Shown: positions 7,024 to 16,618 of the stretch, piece by piece
Position numbering within the stretch: position 1 is the stretch's first letter
How the letters are laid out: each line of letters opens with the position of its first letter
Source of the DNA: Prevotella communis
Lineage (GTDB): Bacteria > Bacteroidota > Bacteroidia > Bacteroidales > Bacteroidaceae
NCBI RefSeq assembly: GCF_022024115.1
Contig: NZ_CP091792.1
Span: 3,286,001-3,350,000 of the forward strand
Direction of reading: 5' to 3'
DNA: 64,000 bases
Notes under the pieces: model-generated
The model's database searches: none
Seen by the model: only the letters and a program-made list of their open reading frames with translations
What the model was told of the DNA's origin: nothing
Position numbers and translations under genes: made by a program

Positions 7024-8355
7024 ATGATGAAGAAACTATTTATAGAAACTTATGGCTGTCAGATGAATGTGGCCGATTCTGAGGTAGTGGCCTCAGTAAT
7101 GCAAATGGCTGGTTATGAGACTTGTGAAAGTCTGGAAGAGGCCGATGCTGTATTTTTGAATACTTGTTCGGTGCGCGATAATGCCGAACAGAAGATATAC
7201 CATCGTTTGGAGGCACTGGGTGCCATCAAGCGCAAGCGTCCGTTGGTTATCGGCGTGCTGGGCTGTATGGCTGAGCGCGTGCAACAGGACCTGCTGGAGA
7301 ATCATGGGGCCGACCTCGTGGCCGGACCCGATGCCTATATGACCCTGCCCGACCTGGTGGCCCAGGCCGAACTGGGACATAAGGCCATGAATATCGAACT
7401 GTCTACTTCAGAGACCTATAAGGACGTTGTGCCTCAGCGCATTGGCCTGGGTCATAAGATTGGCGGTTTCGTGAGCATCATGCGTGGCTGTAACAACTTC
7501 TGCCACTACTGCATCGTGCCCTACACCCGTGGTCGTGAGCGCAGCCGCGACGTAGAGAGCATCCTGCGTGAGGTACGCGATCTGCGTGACCGTGGCTTCA
7601 AGGAGGTAACGTTGCTTGGACAGAATGTGAACTCATACAAGAGTGAAGTCGTGAAGGAGGGTGGCAATGAAGAAGTCACTTTTGCCCAGCTCCTCAGACT
7701 GGTGGCCCACGAGGCACCTCAGATGCGCATCCGCTTCACTACCTCACATCCCAAGGATATGAGCGACGAGACATTGCATGTCATTGCGGAGGAACCCAAT
7801 GTATGCAAGCATATCCACCTGCCCGTACAGAGCGGCTCTGACCGTATCCTGAAACTGATGAACCGCAAATATACCCGTGAGTGGTATATGGACCGTGTGG
7901 CTGCCATCCGCAGGATTATACCTGACTGCGGGCTGTCCACCGATATCTTCGTAGGCTATCACGACGAGACAGAGGAAGACCATCAGCTCAGTCTCAGTCT
8001 GATGCGCGAGGTAGGCTATGACTCTGCCTTTATGTTCAAATATTCTGAGCGCCCCGGCACATACGCCTCAAAACATCTGCCCGACAATATCGCAGAAGAA
8101 GAGAAGATTCGCAGACTGAATGAGCTCATTGCCCTGCAGACGGAGATTTCTGCCCAGCAGAACAAGAAGGACGAGGGCAAGGAGTTTGACGTGCTGGTAG
8201 AAGGTTTCTCCAAGCGCAGTCGTGAGCAGCTCTGCGGTCGCACGGAACAAAATAAAATGGTGGTCTTCAACAAAGGAAACCACCATATTGGAGAAACAGT
8301 ACGGGTGCGCATCACAGGCAGCACCAGCGCTACTCTTTTCGGCGAGGAAGTATAA
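7024..8355 (+). CDS. miaB: tRNA-2-methylthio-N6-dimethylallyladenosine synthase MiaB
   Basis: Radical-SAM methylthiotransferase that adds the 2-methylthio group to i6A37 of tRNAs reading UNN codons. The 443-residue protein has the UPF0004 N-terminal domain with cluster cysteines at 12 (ETYGCQMN), 48 (NTCSV) and 81 (LGCMAE), the radical-SAM motif CxxxCxxC at 156/160/163 (RGCNNFCHYC), and a C-terminal TRAM domain (about 380-441). The length is normal and all six cluster cysteines are present. Two adjacent ATG codons (7024 and 7027) are possible starts. Monocistronic, with its own promoter divergent from the FKBP operon; the next gene converges from the right. Confidence 0.97.
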   Translation: MMKKLFIETYGCQMNVADSEVVASVMQMAGYETCESLEEADAVFLNTCSVRDNAEQKIYHRLEALGAIKRKRPLVIGVLGCMAERVQQDLLENHGADLVAGPDAYMTLPDLVAQAELGHKAMNIELSTSETYKDVVPQRIGLGHKIGGFVSIMRGCNNFCHYCIVPYTRGRERSRDVESILREVRDLRDRGFKEVTLLGQNVNSYKSEVVKEGGNEEVTFAQLLRLVAHEAPQMRIRFTTSHPKDMSDETLHVIAEEPNVCKHIHLPVQSGSDRILKLMNRKYTREWYMDRVAAIRRIIPDCGLSTDIFVGYHDETEEDHQLSLSLMREVGYDSAFMFKYSERPGTYASKHLPDNIAEEEKIRRLNELIALQTEISAQQNKKDEGKEFDVLVEGFSKRSREQLCGRTEQNKMVVFNKGNHHIGETVRVRITGSTSATLFGEEV

Positions 8356-8358
8356 GGA

Positions 8359-9729
8359 CTACTTCCGCATCCTCTCAGGATGCTTTGCCTTATACGCCTC
8401 GATTCGTTCGGCATACGCCCGGTCTTTCTTACTGGAAGGGTCGGGCGTATATTCCATATATTCAGGAATATCACGACCAAAGTCCAGGATATTCACACTA
8501 TCACCTTTCTTTACAATACGCAGGGAGTCATAGAGTGAGTGATGATAGGATTCATAGGTAGCCATCACCAATGTATCTCCCTTAATATCAACGGTTTGAT
8601 AATAGCGACTGGAGATACCAAACTTATCAAACTCATCATCAAACTGTATGCGATAATTCTTGGGTGAACAATGGCTCACGGTATAGACAGGCGTCGTTGC
8701 CTTGTCATTGTCATCATGGCGCGTCATGCGTCCATAGGCATGTTCGTGACCCTGCATCACCAGGTCAACCCCATACTCCTCAATCAGGTCATTGAACACC
8801 CATCGCTGAATCAGGTTGTTATGGCCTTTCAACGAGAAAAGAGGATGATGCAGAACCACAATCTTCCAACGTGCGCTGCTGTTCTGCAACTCACGTTCCA
8901 GCCAACTGCGCTGGGTCAGCAGGTAAGGCAGTTCACGGTTACTGTCCAACAGGAAGAACTGTGCAGAACCATAACGGACGGTATAGACCTGGTTATCCTC
9001 AATCTTGGAATCAAGGAAATAGGAATAAATCAGGGGGAAACGGCGTTCCAACGATACGATGACGCCCTTCAGATAGTCGTGATTACCCGTCACGGTGAGC
9101 AGGGGCATCGCCTGACAGATACTGTCCACATCACGGAAGGTCTCAGCCCAGCACTCATCTTTCGGACGATCCGTCAGGTCGCCTCCACAAACCAGGAACT
9201 CGGTCTGGGGATGATAAGCCAAGGCTTCCTTCAGAATACGGTTGGAAGCTCCGCCCACCGTATCCTGCACATCACCTACATACATGAACGACAGGTTGTT
9301 ACGGTTTTCCTTGTAGGTCTGGAAATGATACCATTGAGAGGCTTTCCCGTCGGTCACAGCACGATAAGCATACTGGGCATCAGGGCGCAACTGACGGAGA
9401 CGGGCCACATAATAGGCGGCCACGCCACTGCGTGAACGGAACACTTCGCCATAGGCCTCAATCCTTACCGTATCGCCATCAGGCAACTGGGCCAGCTCCA
9501 GATACGAGGGATGGAGGATACTGTCGGCCTGCCAACTGACATTTCTTGACGATTCCAGACTGTCACCAAAGGTGAGCAGCACGCGATGGGGTTCTGCCTC
9601 AGATACATAAGGCGCCTCTTCAGGATTACGAAACCAGGCATCCCAACGACTGGATGTCCAAAAACCAGCCCCTATCAACACTAGGAGAATAACGACTAGA
9701 GTCGTTCGTTTTGCTCTTTTTTTTGCCAT
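8359..9729 (-). CDS. Membrane-anchored metallophosphoesterase, PAP-like
   Basis: From the ATG at 9729 the protein is 456 residues. A basic start (MAKKRAKRTT) and one hydrophobic segment (LVVILLVLIGAGF) suggest an N-terminal membrane anchor or uncleaved signal. Next come a fibronectin-like N-terminal domain as in purple acid phosphatases (about 40-145) and a calcineurin-like phosphoesterase domain with MYVGDVQDT, CGGDLTD, VTGNHDYL, LHHPLF and MQGHEHAYGR, covering the two-metal site. It probably hydrolyses phosphoesters outside the cytoplasm. A longer reading from a TTG at 9750 would run through the -7 box and is unlikely. The substrate is unknown. Confidence 0.87.
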   Translation of the reverse strand: MAKKRAKRTTLVVILLVLIGAGFWTSSRWDAWFRNPEEAPYVSEAEPHRVLLTFGDSLESSRNVSWQADSILHPSYLELAQLPDGDTVRIEAYGEVFRSRSGVAAYYVARLRQLRPDAQYAYRAVTDGKASQWYHFQTYKENRNNLSFMYVGDVQDTVGGASNRILKEALAYHPQTEFLVCGGDLTDRPKDECWAETFRDVDSICQAMPLLTVTGNHDYLKGVIVSLERRFPLIYSYFLDSKIEDNQVYTVRYGSAQFFLLDSNRELPYLLTQRSWLERELQNSSARWKIVVLHHPLFSLKGHNNLIQRWVFNDLIEEYGVDLVMQGHEHAYGRMTRHDDNDKATTPVYTVSHCSPKNYRIQFDDEFDKFGISSRYYQTVDIKGDTLVMATYESYHHSLYDSLRIVKKGDSVNILDFGRDIPEYMEYTPDPSSKKDRAYAERIEAYKAKHPERMRK

Positions 9730-9736
9730 ATGACTG

Positions 9737-9744
9737 CAAAAGTA
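9737..9744 (-). promoter_or_regulatory. -7 box of the metallophosphoesterase gene
   Basis: TACTTTTG on the minus strand ends only 7 bp before the ATG at 9729, which predicts an almost leaderless transcript. No clear -33 element. Confidence 0.45.
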
Positions 9745-9798
9745 GTACAATTTTTTGAAATAAAGCCTTTACTACGCTGATTTTTCGTAAATTCTTCG

Positions 9799-9806
9799 TA
9801 CTTTTG
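9799..9806 (+). promoter_or_regulatory. -7 box of the nine-gene glycan operon
   Basis: TACTTTTG lies 12 bp before the ATG at 9819. It is the only recognisable promoter upstream of the operon running to 21521. The -33 element is weak. Confidence 0.5.
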
Positions 9807-9818
9807 CACCTTTAAAGT

Positions 9819-11837
9819 ATGAAAAGTACATTTACAAAAATGAAAAGTTCATTTTATAATCATCCCGTAATAGCACTGGTTGGCAACTTAGGCATTGTCT
9901 ACCTGATGTTCACATTCTGCCGACTGGTATTCCTACTGCTGAACTGGGGTATGTATGCTGACACCATGACATGGGGTCACGCCCTTGACTTATTTGGCGC
10001 TGGACTGATTTTTGATACCACAGCCATTCTCTATACCAATGCCCTGGTCATTCTGATGATGCTATTCCCCCTGCATTGGAAAGAGCGTAAAGGCTACTAC
10101 AAAGTAGTCAGGTGGATTTACGTTATCTGTAACTCCGTTGCCATCTGGGCAAATCTCTGCGACTGTGTATATTTCCCCTTTACGGGCAAGCGCACCACAA
10201 CCTCGGTTTTCTACGAGTTCAGTAACGAAGGCGTGGGCGGCATGACCAAGATTATGGGCGAGCAGTTTATTGCCAACTGGTACCTGGTACTGCTGGCATT
10301 CCTGCTGTCGTGGGTGCTGTGGAAGACCTTCCTGCCAAGAGTAAAAGGAAAGGGGAAAAGTGAAAAGTCTGCTTTCACATCACCTCTGCTCAGATATTAT
10401 ATTGTGCAGACAGTAGCGTTACTGGTAACCATCCCCCTGACGGTGGCCGGTATGCGTGGAGGCTTTACCGCCGCTGTGCGTCCTATCACCATCAGCAATG
10501 CCAATCAGTTTGTAGACCGTCCTGCTGAGACAGGTATCGTACTGAACACGCCTTTCAGCATCTATCGCACGCTGAGCAAGAAACCACTCATCACACCCGA
10601 TTACATGAGCGAGGAAGAGGCCTTGGCACTCTACTCCCCTATTCATACGCCGGCCGACTCTGTAGCTTTCACGCCGAAGAATGTGGTTGTGTTTATTCTG
10701 GAGAGTTTCGGCAAACAGCATTTCGGCTATTACAACAAGACGCTGCGTAATGGCACCTACAAGGGATACACACCATTCCTTGACTCACTGATAGCCAACG
10801 GAGCCATGACATGGCAGTACTCCTATGCCAACGGACGAAGGAGTATCGAGGGTATGCCATCGGTACTGTCGTCGCTGCCCAACTATGTAGAACCGCTGTT
10901 CCTCACACCTGCATCCCTGAACCACATGTCAGGACTGGCACGCGAGCTTGGAGAGCAGAAAGGATACACCACGGCATTTTTCCACGGCGCACAGAACAAT
11001 TCCATGGGATTCCAGGCCTTTGCCCGTGCTACTGGCTTTAAGAATTATTACGGCAGAACGGAATATAATGAAGACCCCAACTTCCATGGCGACGATGATT
11101 TCGACGGCACCTGGGCCATCTGGGACGAGGAGTTCCTGCAGTTCTATGCCCAGCAGATGACCAAGATGCAACAGCCTTTCATGACTGCTGTATTCACGGC
11201 CTCATCGCATACGCCCTGCGTCGTGCCCGAAAGATACAAAGGGAAGTTCCCCAAGGGTGAAGACGACGTGATGGAATGCGTGGCCTATAGCGACAATGCC
11301 CTCCGCCTCTTCTTTGAGACTGCCAAAAAGCAGCCATGGTTCAAGAATACGCTCTTCGTGATTACCGCCGACCACACCAGTGGCGCCACAGACCCATTCT
11401 ACCGCACCACGCTGGGCAACTACTGCGTGCCTATCATCCTCTACGCTCCTGGCGACAAGGCCTTGCGAGGCTATGACACGCAGCACATCGTGGAACAGAC
11501 TGATATCATGCCCACCGTGCTCTCATACCTGCATTACGACAAGCCTTACCTGGCTTTCGGAAAGGACATGCTCAACACGTCAGCAGAAGAGAGCCACGCA
11601 CTCCACTGGGTAGCGAGCAGCAATGGCTATGAATTCGTGAAGGGCCCCTATGCACTGGAGTTTGACGGCGAACAGGTCACGTCAGCCTTCCATTATCGTA
11701 CAGACTCCACCTTTACGCACAATATACTGAAATCCATACCTGCCGACACGTTAGACCAGATGACGCGACAGATGAAGTCCATCATCCAGCAGTACATGCA
11801 GCGTATGAACAACGACCAGTTGGTAATCAAAAAGTGA
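9819..11837 (+). CDS. LtaS/EptA-like membrane sulfatase-fold phosphotransferase (1)
   Basis: A 672-residue polytopic protein. About five hydrophobic segments fill residues 15-210, followed by an extracytoplasmic alkaline phosphatase/sulfatase-fold domain (about 285-610). Motifs are VVVFILESFGKQHFGYY (metal-binding Glu), GRRSIEGMPSVLSSLP, where the Ser after Arg aligns with the nucleophile Thr of LtaS-type enzymes, and FVITADHTSGA (metal-binding Asp/His). Relatives transfer phosphoglycerol or phosphoethanolamine from lipids to surface glycans or lipid A; the donor here is unknown. First gene of a nine-gene operon. A gtgaa-rich tract encodes the KGKGKSEK linker at about residue 177. An alternative ATG is at 9840. 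Confidence 0.88.
   Translation: MKSTFTKMKSSFYNHPVIALVGNLGIVYLMFTFCRLVFLLLNWGMYADTMTWGHALDLFGAGLIFDTTAILYTNALVILMMLFPLHWKERKGYYKVVRWIYVICNSVAIWANLCDCVYFPFTGKRTTTSVFYEFSNEGVGGMTKIMGEQFIANWYLVLLAFLLSWVLWKTFLPRVKGKGKSEKSAFTSPLLRYYIVQTVALLVTIPLTVAGMRGGFTAAVRPITISNANQFVDRPAETGIVLNTPFSIYRTLSKKPLITPDYMSEEEALALYSPIHTPADSVAFTPKNVVVFILESFGKQHFGYYNKTLRNGTYKGYTPFLDSLIANGAMTWQYSYANGRRSIEGMPSVLSSLPNYVEPLFLTPASLNHMSGLARELGEQKGYTTAFFHGAQNNSMGFQAFARATGFKNYYGRTEYNEDPNFHGDDDFDGTWAIWDEEFLQFYAQQMTKMQQPFMTAVFTASSHTPCVVPERYKGKFPKGEDDVMECVAYSDNALRLFFETAKKQPWFKNTLFVITADHTSGATDPFYRTTLGNYCVPIILYAPGDKALRGYDTQHIVEQTDIMPTVLSYLHYDKPYLAFGKDMLNTSAEESHALHWVASSNGYEFVKGPYALEFDGEQVTSAFHYRTDSTFTHNILKSIPADTLDQMTRQMKSIIQQYMQRMNNDQLVIKK
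10341..10370. repeat. gtgaaaag-rich simple-sequence tract in coding region
   Basis: A purine-rich AAAGG/GTGAAAAG tract encodes the lysine/glycine linker before the last membrane segment of the phosphotransferase. It resembles the tract at 3321-3350 and the short spacer at 11831-11855, so it is probably another copy of the same dispersed element. Confidence 0.4.
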
Positions 11838-11854
11838 AAGTTGAAAAAAGATAA

Positions 11855-13684
11855 ATGAAAGAGTTTTTGAAAGTACTGAGGCGTTTCGTGCCTCCCTATA
11901 AGAAATACCTGCTCCTGTCGATATTCTTCAACGTGTCATCGGCAGTGCTCAACATTTTCTCATTTGCAGCCCTGATACCTATCCTGCAAATCCTGTTCCA
12001 GACCGGCGACGCAGAGGCTGCGACCTCCGTGATGGCATGGGACTGGGGAAATGTTCAGGAGGTGTTGATGAACAACCTGAACTATTATGTCAACGGCCTG
12101 ATAGCCGACTATGGCCCAACCACTACCTTGTTGCTCATCGGTCTGTTCCTGGCAAGCACAACCATGCTGAAGACGGGATTCTACTTCCTCACCTCAGCCT
12201 GTATCGTACCTATCCGTACCGGTGTGGTACGCGATATACGTAACCAGATTTATCAGAAGATCACGTCTCTCCCCCTGGGTTTCTTCTCTGAGGAACGAAA
12301 GGGAGATATCATTGCCCGTATGAGCGGCGACGTACTGGAGGTAGAGTCGAGCATTATGTCATCACTCGACATGCTGTTCAAGAACCCCGTACTGATTATC
12401 GCCTATTTCTCTACGATGCTGTTTGTATCGTGGCAACTGACCCTTTTCACCCTGATTATCGTACCCGTCATGGGATGGATCATGGGAATGATAGGACGTA
12501 AGCTGAAGCGCAAGAGTATCGAGGCTCAGGCCCTATGGAGCGACACGATGAGTCAGGCAGAGGAGACGCTTGGTGGCCTGCGCATCATCAAGGCTTTCTG
12601 TGCAGAGGAGAAGATGAACAAGCGTTTCGACAAGATCAACTCTTCTTATCGTGACCATCTGATGAAGGTTAATATCCGTCAGTCATCGGCTCACCCCATG
12701 AGTGAGTTCCTCGGTACCGTGATGATTGTCATCGTACTTTGGTTTGGCGGCATGCTGGTACTCAACAACCAGGCTATCACCGGCCCTACGTTCATCTACT
12801 ACATGGTGATTCTCTATTCTATCATCAATCCATTGAAGGAATTCTCAAAGGCCAGCTACAACATCCCCAAGGGACTGGCATCCATGGAGCGTATTGACAA
12901 AATCCTCTTGGCAGAGAACACCATCAAGGAGAAAGAGAATCCTAAGCATATCGGCTCTTTCGAACAACAGATTGAGTTCCGTCATGTATCCTTCCGCTAT
13001 GGCGACAAGTGGGTGCTTCAGGACATCAACTTAGTGATTCCAAAGGGAAAGACCATCGCGCTGGTAGGACAGAGCGGTGGCGGTAAGTCAACACTCGTAG
13101 ACCTGATTCCCCGTTACTACGACGTACAGGAAGGAGAAGTGCTGATTGATGGCATTAACGTGAAGGACCTTGGCATACACGACCTGCGCCAGCTGATAGG
13201 CAATGTCAACCAAGAGGCCATCCTGTTTAACGACACCTTCCGCAATAATATCGCCTTTGGTGTGGACAAAGCTACAGACGAGCAGATTGCCGAGGCAGCA
13301 AAGATTGCCAACGCCTATGATTTCATCATGCAGTCGGAACAGGGATTTGAGACTAACATCGGAGACCGTGGCGGACGATTGTCGGGTGGTCAGCGCCAGC
13401 GCGTGAGCATTGCCCGTGCCATCTTGAAGAATCCTCCCATCCTGATTCTCGATGAGGCCACATCAGCCCTCGATACAGAGAGTGAGCGACTGGTACAGGA
13501 TGCCCTGGAACGTCTGATGAAGACACGCACCACCGTGGCTATTGCCCACCGCCTGTCGACCATCAAGAATGCAGACGAGATATGCGTACTCCACGAAGGA
13601 CGTATCGTAGAGCGCGGCACCCACGATGAACTGCTCAGCATGGATGGCTACTACAAGAAACTGAACGACATGCAAAGTCTTTAA
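11855..13684 (+). CDS. ABC exporter, fused permease-ATPase (MsbA-like)
   Basis: The 609-residue half-transporter has an N-terminal six-helix ABC membrane domain (about 15-340) and a C-terminal nucleotide-binding domain: Walker A GQSGGGKST (about 405-413), signature LSGGQRQR (about 509-516), Walker B ILILDEATSALD (about 528-539) and the H-loop AIAHRLS. It is expected to dimerise and flip a lipid or lipid-linked molecule across the inner membrane. Its position between two LtaS/EptA-like enzymes and LPS genes points to lipid A or a glycolipid. It starts 17 bp after the previous stop. The family also contains multidrug exporters, so the substrate is inferred from context only. Confidence 0.93.
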   Translation: MKEFLKVLRRFVPPYKKYLLLSIFFNVSSAVLNIFSFAALIPILQILFQTGDAEAATSVMAWDWGNVQEVLMNNLNYYVNGLIADYGPTTTLLLIGLFLASTTMLKTGFYFLTSACIVPIRTGVVRDIRNQIYQKITSLPLGFFSEERKGDIIARMSGDVLEVESSIMSSLDMLFKNPVLIIAYFSTMLFVSWQLTLFTLIIVPVMGWIMGMIGRKLKRKSIEAQALWSDTMSQAEETLGGLRIIKAFCAEEKMNKRFDKINSSYRDHLMKVNIRQSSAHPMSEFLGTVMIVIVLWFGGMLVLNNQAITGPTFIYYMVILYSIINPLKEFSKASYNIPKGLASMERIDKILLAENTIKEKENPKHIGSFEQQIEFRHVSFRYGDKWVLQDINLVIPKGKTIALVGQSGGGKSTLVDLIPRYYDVQEGEVLIDGINVKDLGIHDLRQLIGNVNQEAILFNDTFRNNIAFGVDKATDEQIAEAAKIANAYDFIMQSEQGFETNIGDRGGRLSGGQRQRVSIARAILKNPPILILDEATSALDTESERLVQDALERLMKTRTTVAIAHRLSTIKNADEICVLHEGRIVERGTHDELLSMDGYYKKLNDMQSL

Positions 13685-13700
13685 AAGAGCATAGCGGATA

Positions 13701-15491
13701 GTGAAGAAACGACTATTATATCTCATCAGGTTCTACCTATTGACAGTTCTGATTTTCATGGCTGCCAAATGGGCATTCATGATATGTAATCATGCCGAAG
13801 GCACATTCTCTGTAGGTGATATGTTTGCCGTGTTATGGCATGGACTGAGCCTTGACTTGTCAACAGCTCTCTATTTCCTGATACTGCCATTCCTCATCAC
13901 CATGGTCAGCATCTGGGTCAGGATACCCAAATGGCTGATGAGACCTTATTATGCCCTGATAGCACTGGCTTTCGCCTTGGCATTCGTCAGCGACACCAGC
14001 ATGTATGCATTCTGGCATTTCAAGCTTGACTTCTCATGGTTGCAATACCTGGAATCGCCCAACGAGGTGATGGCCAGTGTATCCGTTGGTTATATGATTA
14101 TCAGGGTTATCGTCTTGGTTTTCAGCACAATTGTCTTCTTCTTTGCATACGACAGACTTGCAGGCGTACCTGCTTCGTCACGCGGCAACTGGAAAGAGCT
14201 GATTCTCTATGTCGTGACGGCCCCATTGATGGTCATTGGCATTCGCGGCGGATTTGGAGATGCGACAACCAATACCGGACAGGTATACTACTCGCAGAAC
14301 CAGTTCCTGAACCATTCTGCAGTAAACCCCATATTCTGTTTCTTCTATTCCATGTCTCACCAACTGGAAGATTTATCACAATACCAGTTCTTTGAGCCGG
14401 AAGAATGTGAAGAACTGCTCCAAGGGGTCTACACCACAGAGAGTCTGCACCAGGACACCCTCCTCACCACCGAACGTCCCGATATCCTCATCATCCTTCT
14501 GGAAAGTGCGGGAGAACAGTTTGCCAGTGTCATGCCACATCTTCAGGAACTGAAGAAAGAAGGCATCTATTTCAGTCAGTGTTTTGCCAACTCCTGGCGT
14601 ACTGACCGCGGAACGCTCTGCGTATTGAGCGGCTATCCTTCGTTCCCCGCCATCTCTATCATGAAGACGCCAGAGAAGAGTGGGTTCCTGCCCAGCATTG
14701 CCGGCAGATTAAAGGAAAAGGGCTATCAGACCAGCTATCTGTACGGTGGCGATGCCAACTTTACGAATATGCGCAGTTACCTGTTCTCCACAGGCTGGGA
14801 CCGGCTCACGGACATCAAGGACTTCTCGTTCAAGGAACAGCAGACTGGTCAGTGGGGCGTGCGGGATGATATCACTTTCCAGAGGATTTACAACCAGATG
14901 ATTCAGTCGTCACCAGATGTTCCTCACCTGTGGGGATACAGCACACTCTCCAGTCATGAGCCCTGGGAGGTACCCGTCAAGAAACTGGATGACGAGGTCG
15001 ATAACGCATTCTGTTATCTGGATGACTGCATTGATGATCTCATCAACAAACTGAAACAGACACCCCGATGGGACAACATGCTCATCGTGATGATTGCCGA
15101 CCATGGTATCATTCACGGAGAGATAGACCAGACAAAGCCCTTACAGAAGAACCACATCCCCATGCTATGGGTGGGCGGTGCCATTCGTGAACCACGAGTC
15201 ATCGACAGGCTCTGTAATCAGAGCGACCTGGCCGCTACCCTCTTCGGACAACTCCATCTGAACCACGACGACTTTATATTCAGTCGCGACGTGCTCTCAG
15301 AGAGCTATACCCTCCCAACAGTGGTGAACAACTACAGCAATGCCCAATGGATTTACAACGCCACTGGACAACAGCTCTATGATTTCGACTTGAAACGGCC
15401 CCTCATCAATGAGTGCGAAGATGCACAACAGATGACACGCCTGAACAAGGCCATCATACAGCAGACCACTACGGACTTGCAAAACAGATAA
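13701..15491 (+). CDS. LtaS/EptA-like membrane sulfatase-fold phosphotransferase (2)
   Basis: A 596-residue protein starting at GTG 13701, 16 bp after the ABC gene. About five membrane segments (residues 5-205) precede the sulfatase-fold domain (about 255-520) with ILIILLESAGEQFASVM (metal Glu), SWRTDRGTLCVLSGYPS (candidate nucleophile Thr after Arg) and MIADHGIIHGE (metal Asp/His). It is a diverged paralogue of the gene at 9819 with a Thr instead of a Ser at the candidate nucleophile site. It probably transfers a phospho-alcohol head group to a periplasmic glycan or lipid A. The two paralogues flanking the exporter may modify the same exported molecule at different sites. Confidence 0.87.
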   Translation: MKKRLLYLIRFYLLTVLIFMAAKWAFMICNHAEGTFSVGDMFAVLWHGLSLDLSTALYFLILPFLITMVSIWVRIPKWLMRPYYALIALAFALAFVSDTSMYAFWHFKLDFSWLQYLESPNEVMASVSVGYMIIRVIVLVFSTIVFFFAYDRLAGVPASSRGNWKELILYVVTAPLMVIGIRGGFGDATTNTGQVYYSQNQFLNHSAVNPIFCFFYSMSHQLEDLSQYQFFEPEECEELLQGVYTTESLHQDTLLTTERPDILIILLESAGEQFASVMPHLQELKKEGIYFSQCFANSWRTDRGTLCVLSGYPSFPAISIMKTPEKSGFLPSIAGRLKEKGYQTSYLYGGDANFTNMRSYLFSTGWDRLTDIKDFSFKEQQTGQWGVRDDITFQRIYNQMIQSSPDVPHLWGYSTLSSHEPWEVPVKKLDDEVDNAFCYLDDCIDDLINKLKQTPRWDNMLIVMIADHGIIHGEIDQTKPLQKNHIPMLWVGGAIREPRVIDRLCNQSDLAATLFGQLHLNHDDFIFSRDVLSESYTLPTVVNNYSNAQWIYNATGQQLYDFDLKRPLINECEDAQQMTRLNKAIIQQTTTDLQNR

Positions 15492-15500
15492 ATTAGAGCG

Positions 15501-16616
15501 ATGATAAAATTCTTAGACCTACAGCGCATCACGCAGAAATACGGAGAAGAGATTCACGAAGCCATCACACGCGTCGTGAACTCGGGCTATTATCTGCAAG
15601 GAGCGGAGAACAAACGCTTCGAGACTGACTATGCTGCCTTTATCGGCAGTCGCTATTGCGTGGGCTGCGGAAATGGCCTGGATGCCCTGATTTGGATTTA
15701 TCGCGCCTATATAGAGATGGGGGTGATGCAGCCAGGCGATGAAGTCATCGTGCCGGCCAACACCTTTATCGCATCCATTCTTGCCCTGACCGAGAATGGA
15801 TTAGTTCCGGTCCTGGCCGAACCTCGTTATGACACCCTGGAGCTGGATGACAGCAAGTTGGAAGCCCTCATCACACCAAAGACCCGTTCCATCCTGTTGG
15901 TTCACCTCTACGGCCGGTGTGCATATACGGAAGAGATTGGCAGATTATGCCAGAAACACAACTTAAAGCTGGTGGAGGATAATGCGCAGGCCCACGGCTG
16001 CAGATATACTGATGGCCGACGGACAGGCAGTCTTGGTGATGCGGCAGGACACAGTTTCTACCCAGGAAAAAACCTTGGCGCATTAGGCGATGCAGGAGCC
16101 GTAACCTGCAACGACAAGGAATTGGCTGATACCATCCGTGCGCTGGCCAATTACGGCAGTCAACAGAAATATATCTTCAAATATACAGGACGAAACAGCA
16201 GAATGGATGAGACACAGGCTGCCGTGCTGGATGTCAAACTGCATCATCTGGATGAAGACAATGACGCGCGCCGTGCCATCGCCAGGATTTACTATGAGGG
16301 AATCAGCAATCCTCTAGTGACTCTCCCCGATTACCTGGAAGATGAGCAGAACGTCTATCACATCTTCCCCGTATTCTGCGAACACAGGGATGAGCTACAG
16401 GAATACCTGAAAGAGCAAGGTATTCAGACACTCATCCACTATCCTATCCCGCCTCACAAGCAGGAATGCTACAGCCAATGGAACAGTCTGTCGCTTCCTG
16501 TCACGGAAAAGATCCACCGCCAGGAACTCAGTCTGCCCATCAGTCCTGTGATGACACCCGACGAGGCCCGTGAGGTGGTTAAGGCTCTCAATACATTTAA
16601 ACTAAAATCCAATTAA
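15501..16616 (+). CDS. DegT/DnrJ/EryC1/StrS family sugar aminotransferase
   Basis: A 371-residue PLP-dependent aminotransferase acting on nucleotide-linked keto-sugars. The PLP lysine lies in [19 protein letters not shown] at about residue 190. Other fold markers are [33 protein letters not shown] and [12 protein letters not shown]. Overall similarity is to the FdtB/QdtB type that makes 3-amino-3,6-dideoxyhexoses, although no dehydratase, isomerase or acetyltransferase partner is present in the window. It lies 9 bp after the previous stop and 2 bp before the next start. It likely supplies an aminosugar for the glycan assembled by this cluster. Confidence 0.92.
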   Translation: MIKFLDLQRITQKYGEEIHEAITRVVNSGYYLQGAENKRFETDYAAFIGSRYCVGCGNGLDALIWIYRAYIEMGVMQPGDEVIVPANTFIASILALTENGLVPVLAEPRYDTLELDDSKLEALITPKTRSILLVHLYGRCAYTEEIGRLCQKHNLKLVEDNAQAHGCRYTDGRRTGSLGDAAGHSFYPGKNLGALGDAGAVTCNDKELADTIRALANYGSQQKYIFKYTGRNSRMDETQAAVLDVKLHHLDEDNDARRAIARIYYEGISNPLVTLPDYLEDEQNVYHIFPVFCEHRDELQEYLKEQGIQTLIHYPIPPHKQECYSQWNSLSLPVTEKIHRQELSLPISPVMTPDEAREVVKALNTFKLKSN

Positions 16617-16618
16617 CG

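Noticed and set aside
9730-9750. TTG start for the metallophosphoesterase
   Set aside because: It falls within the promoter -7 region; the ATG at 9729 gives a normal anchor sequence.
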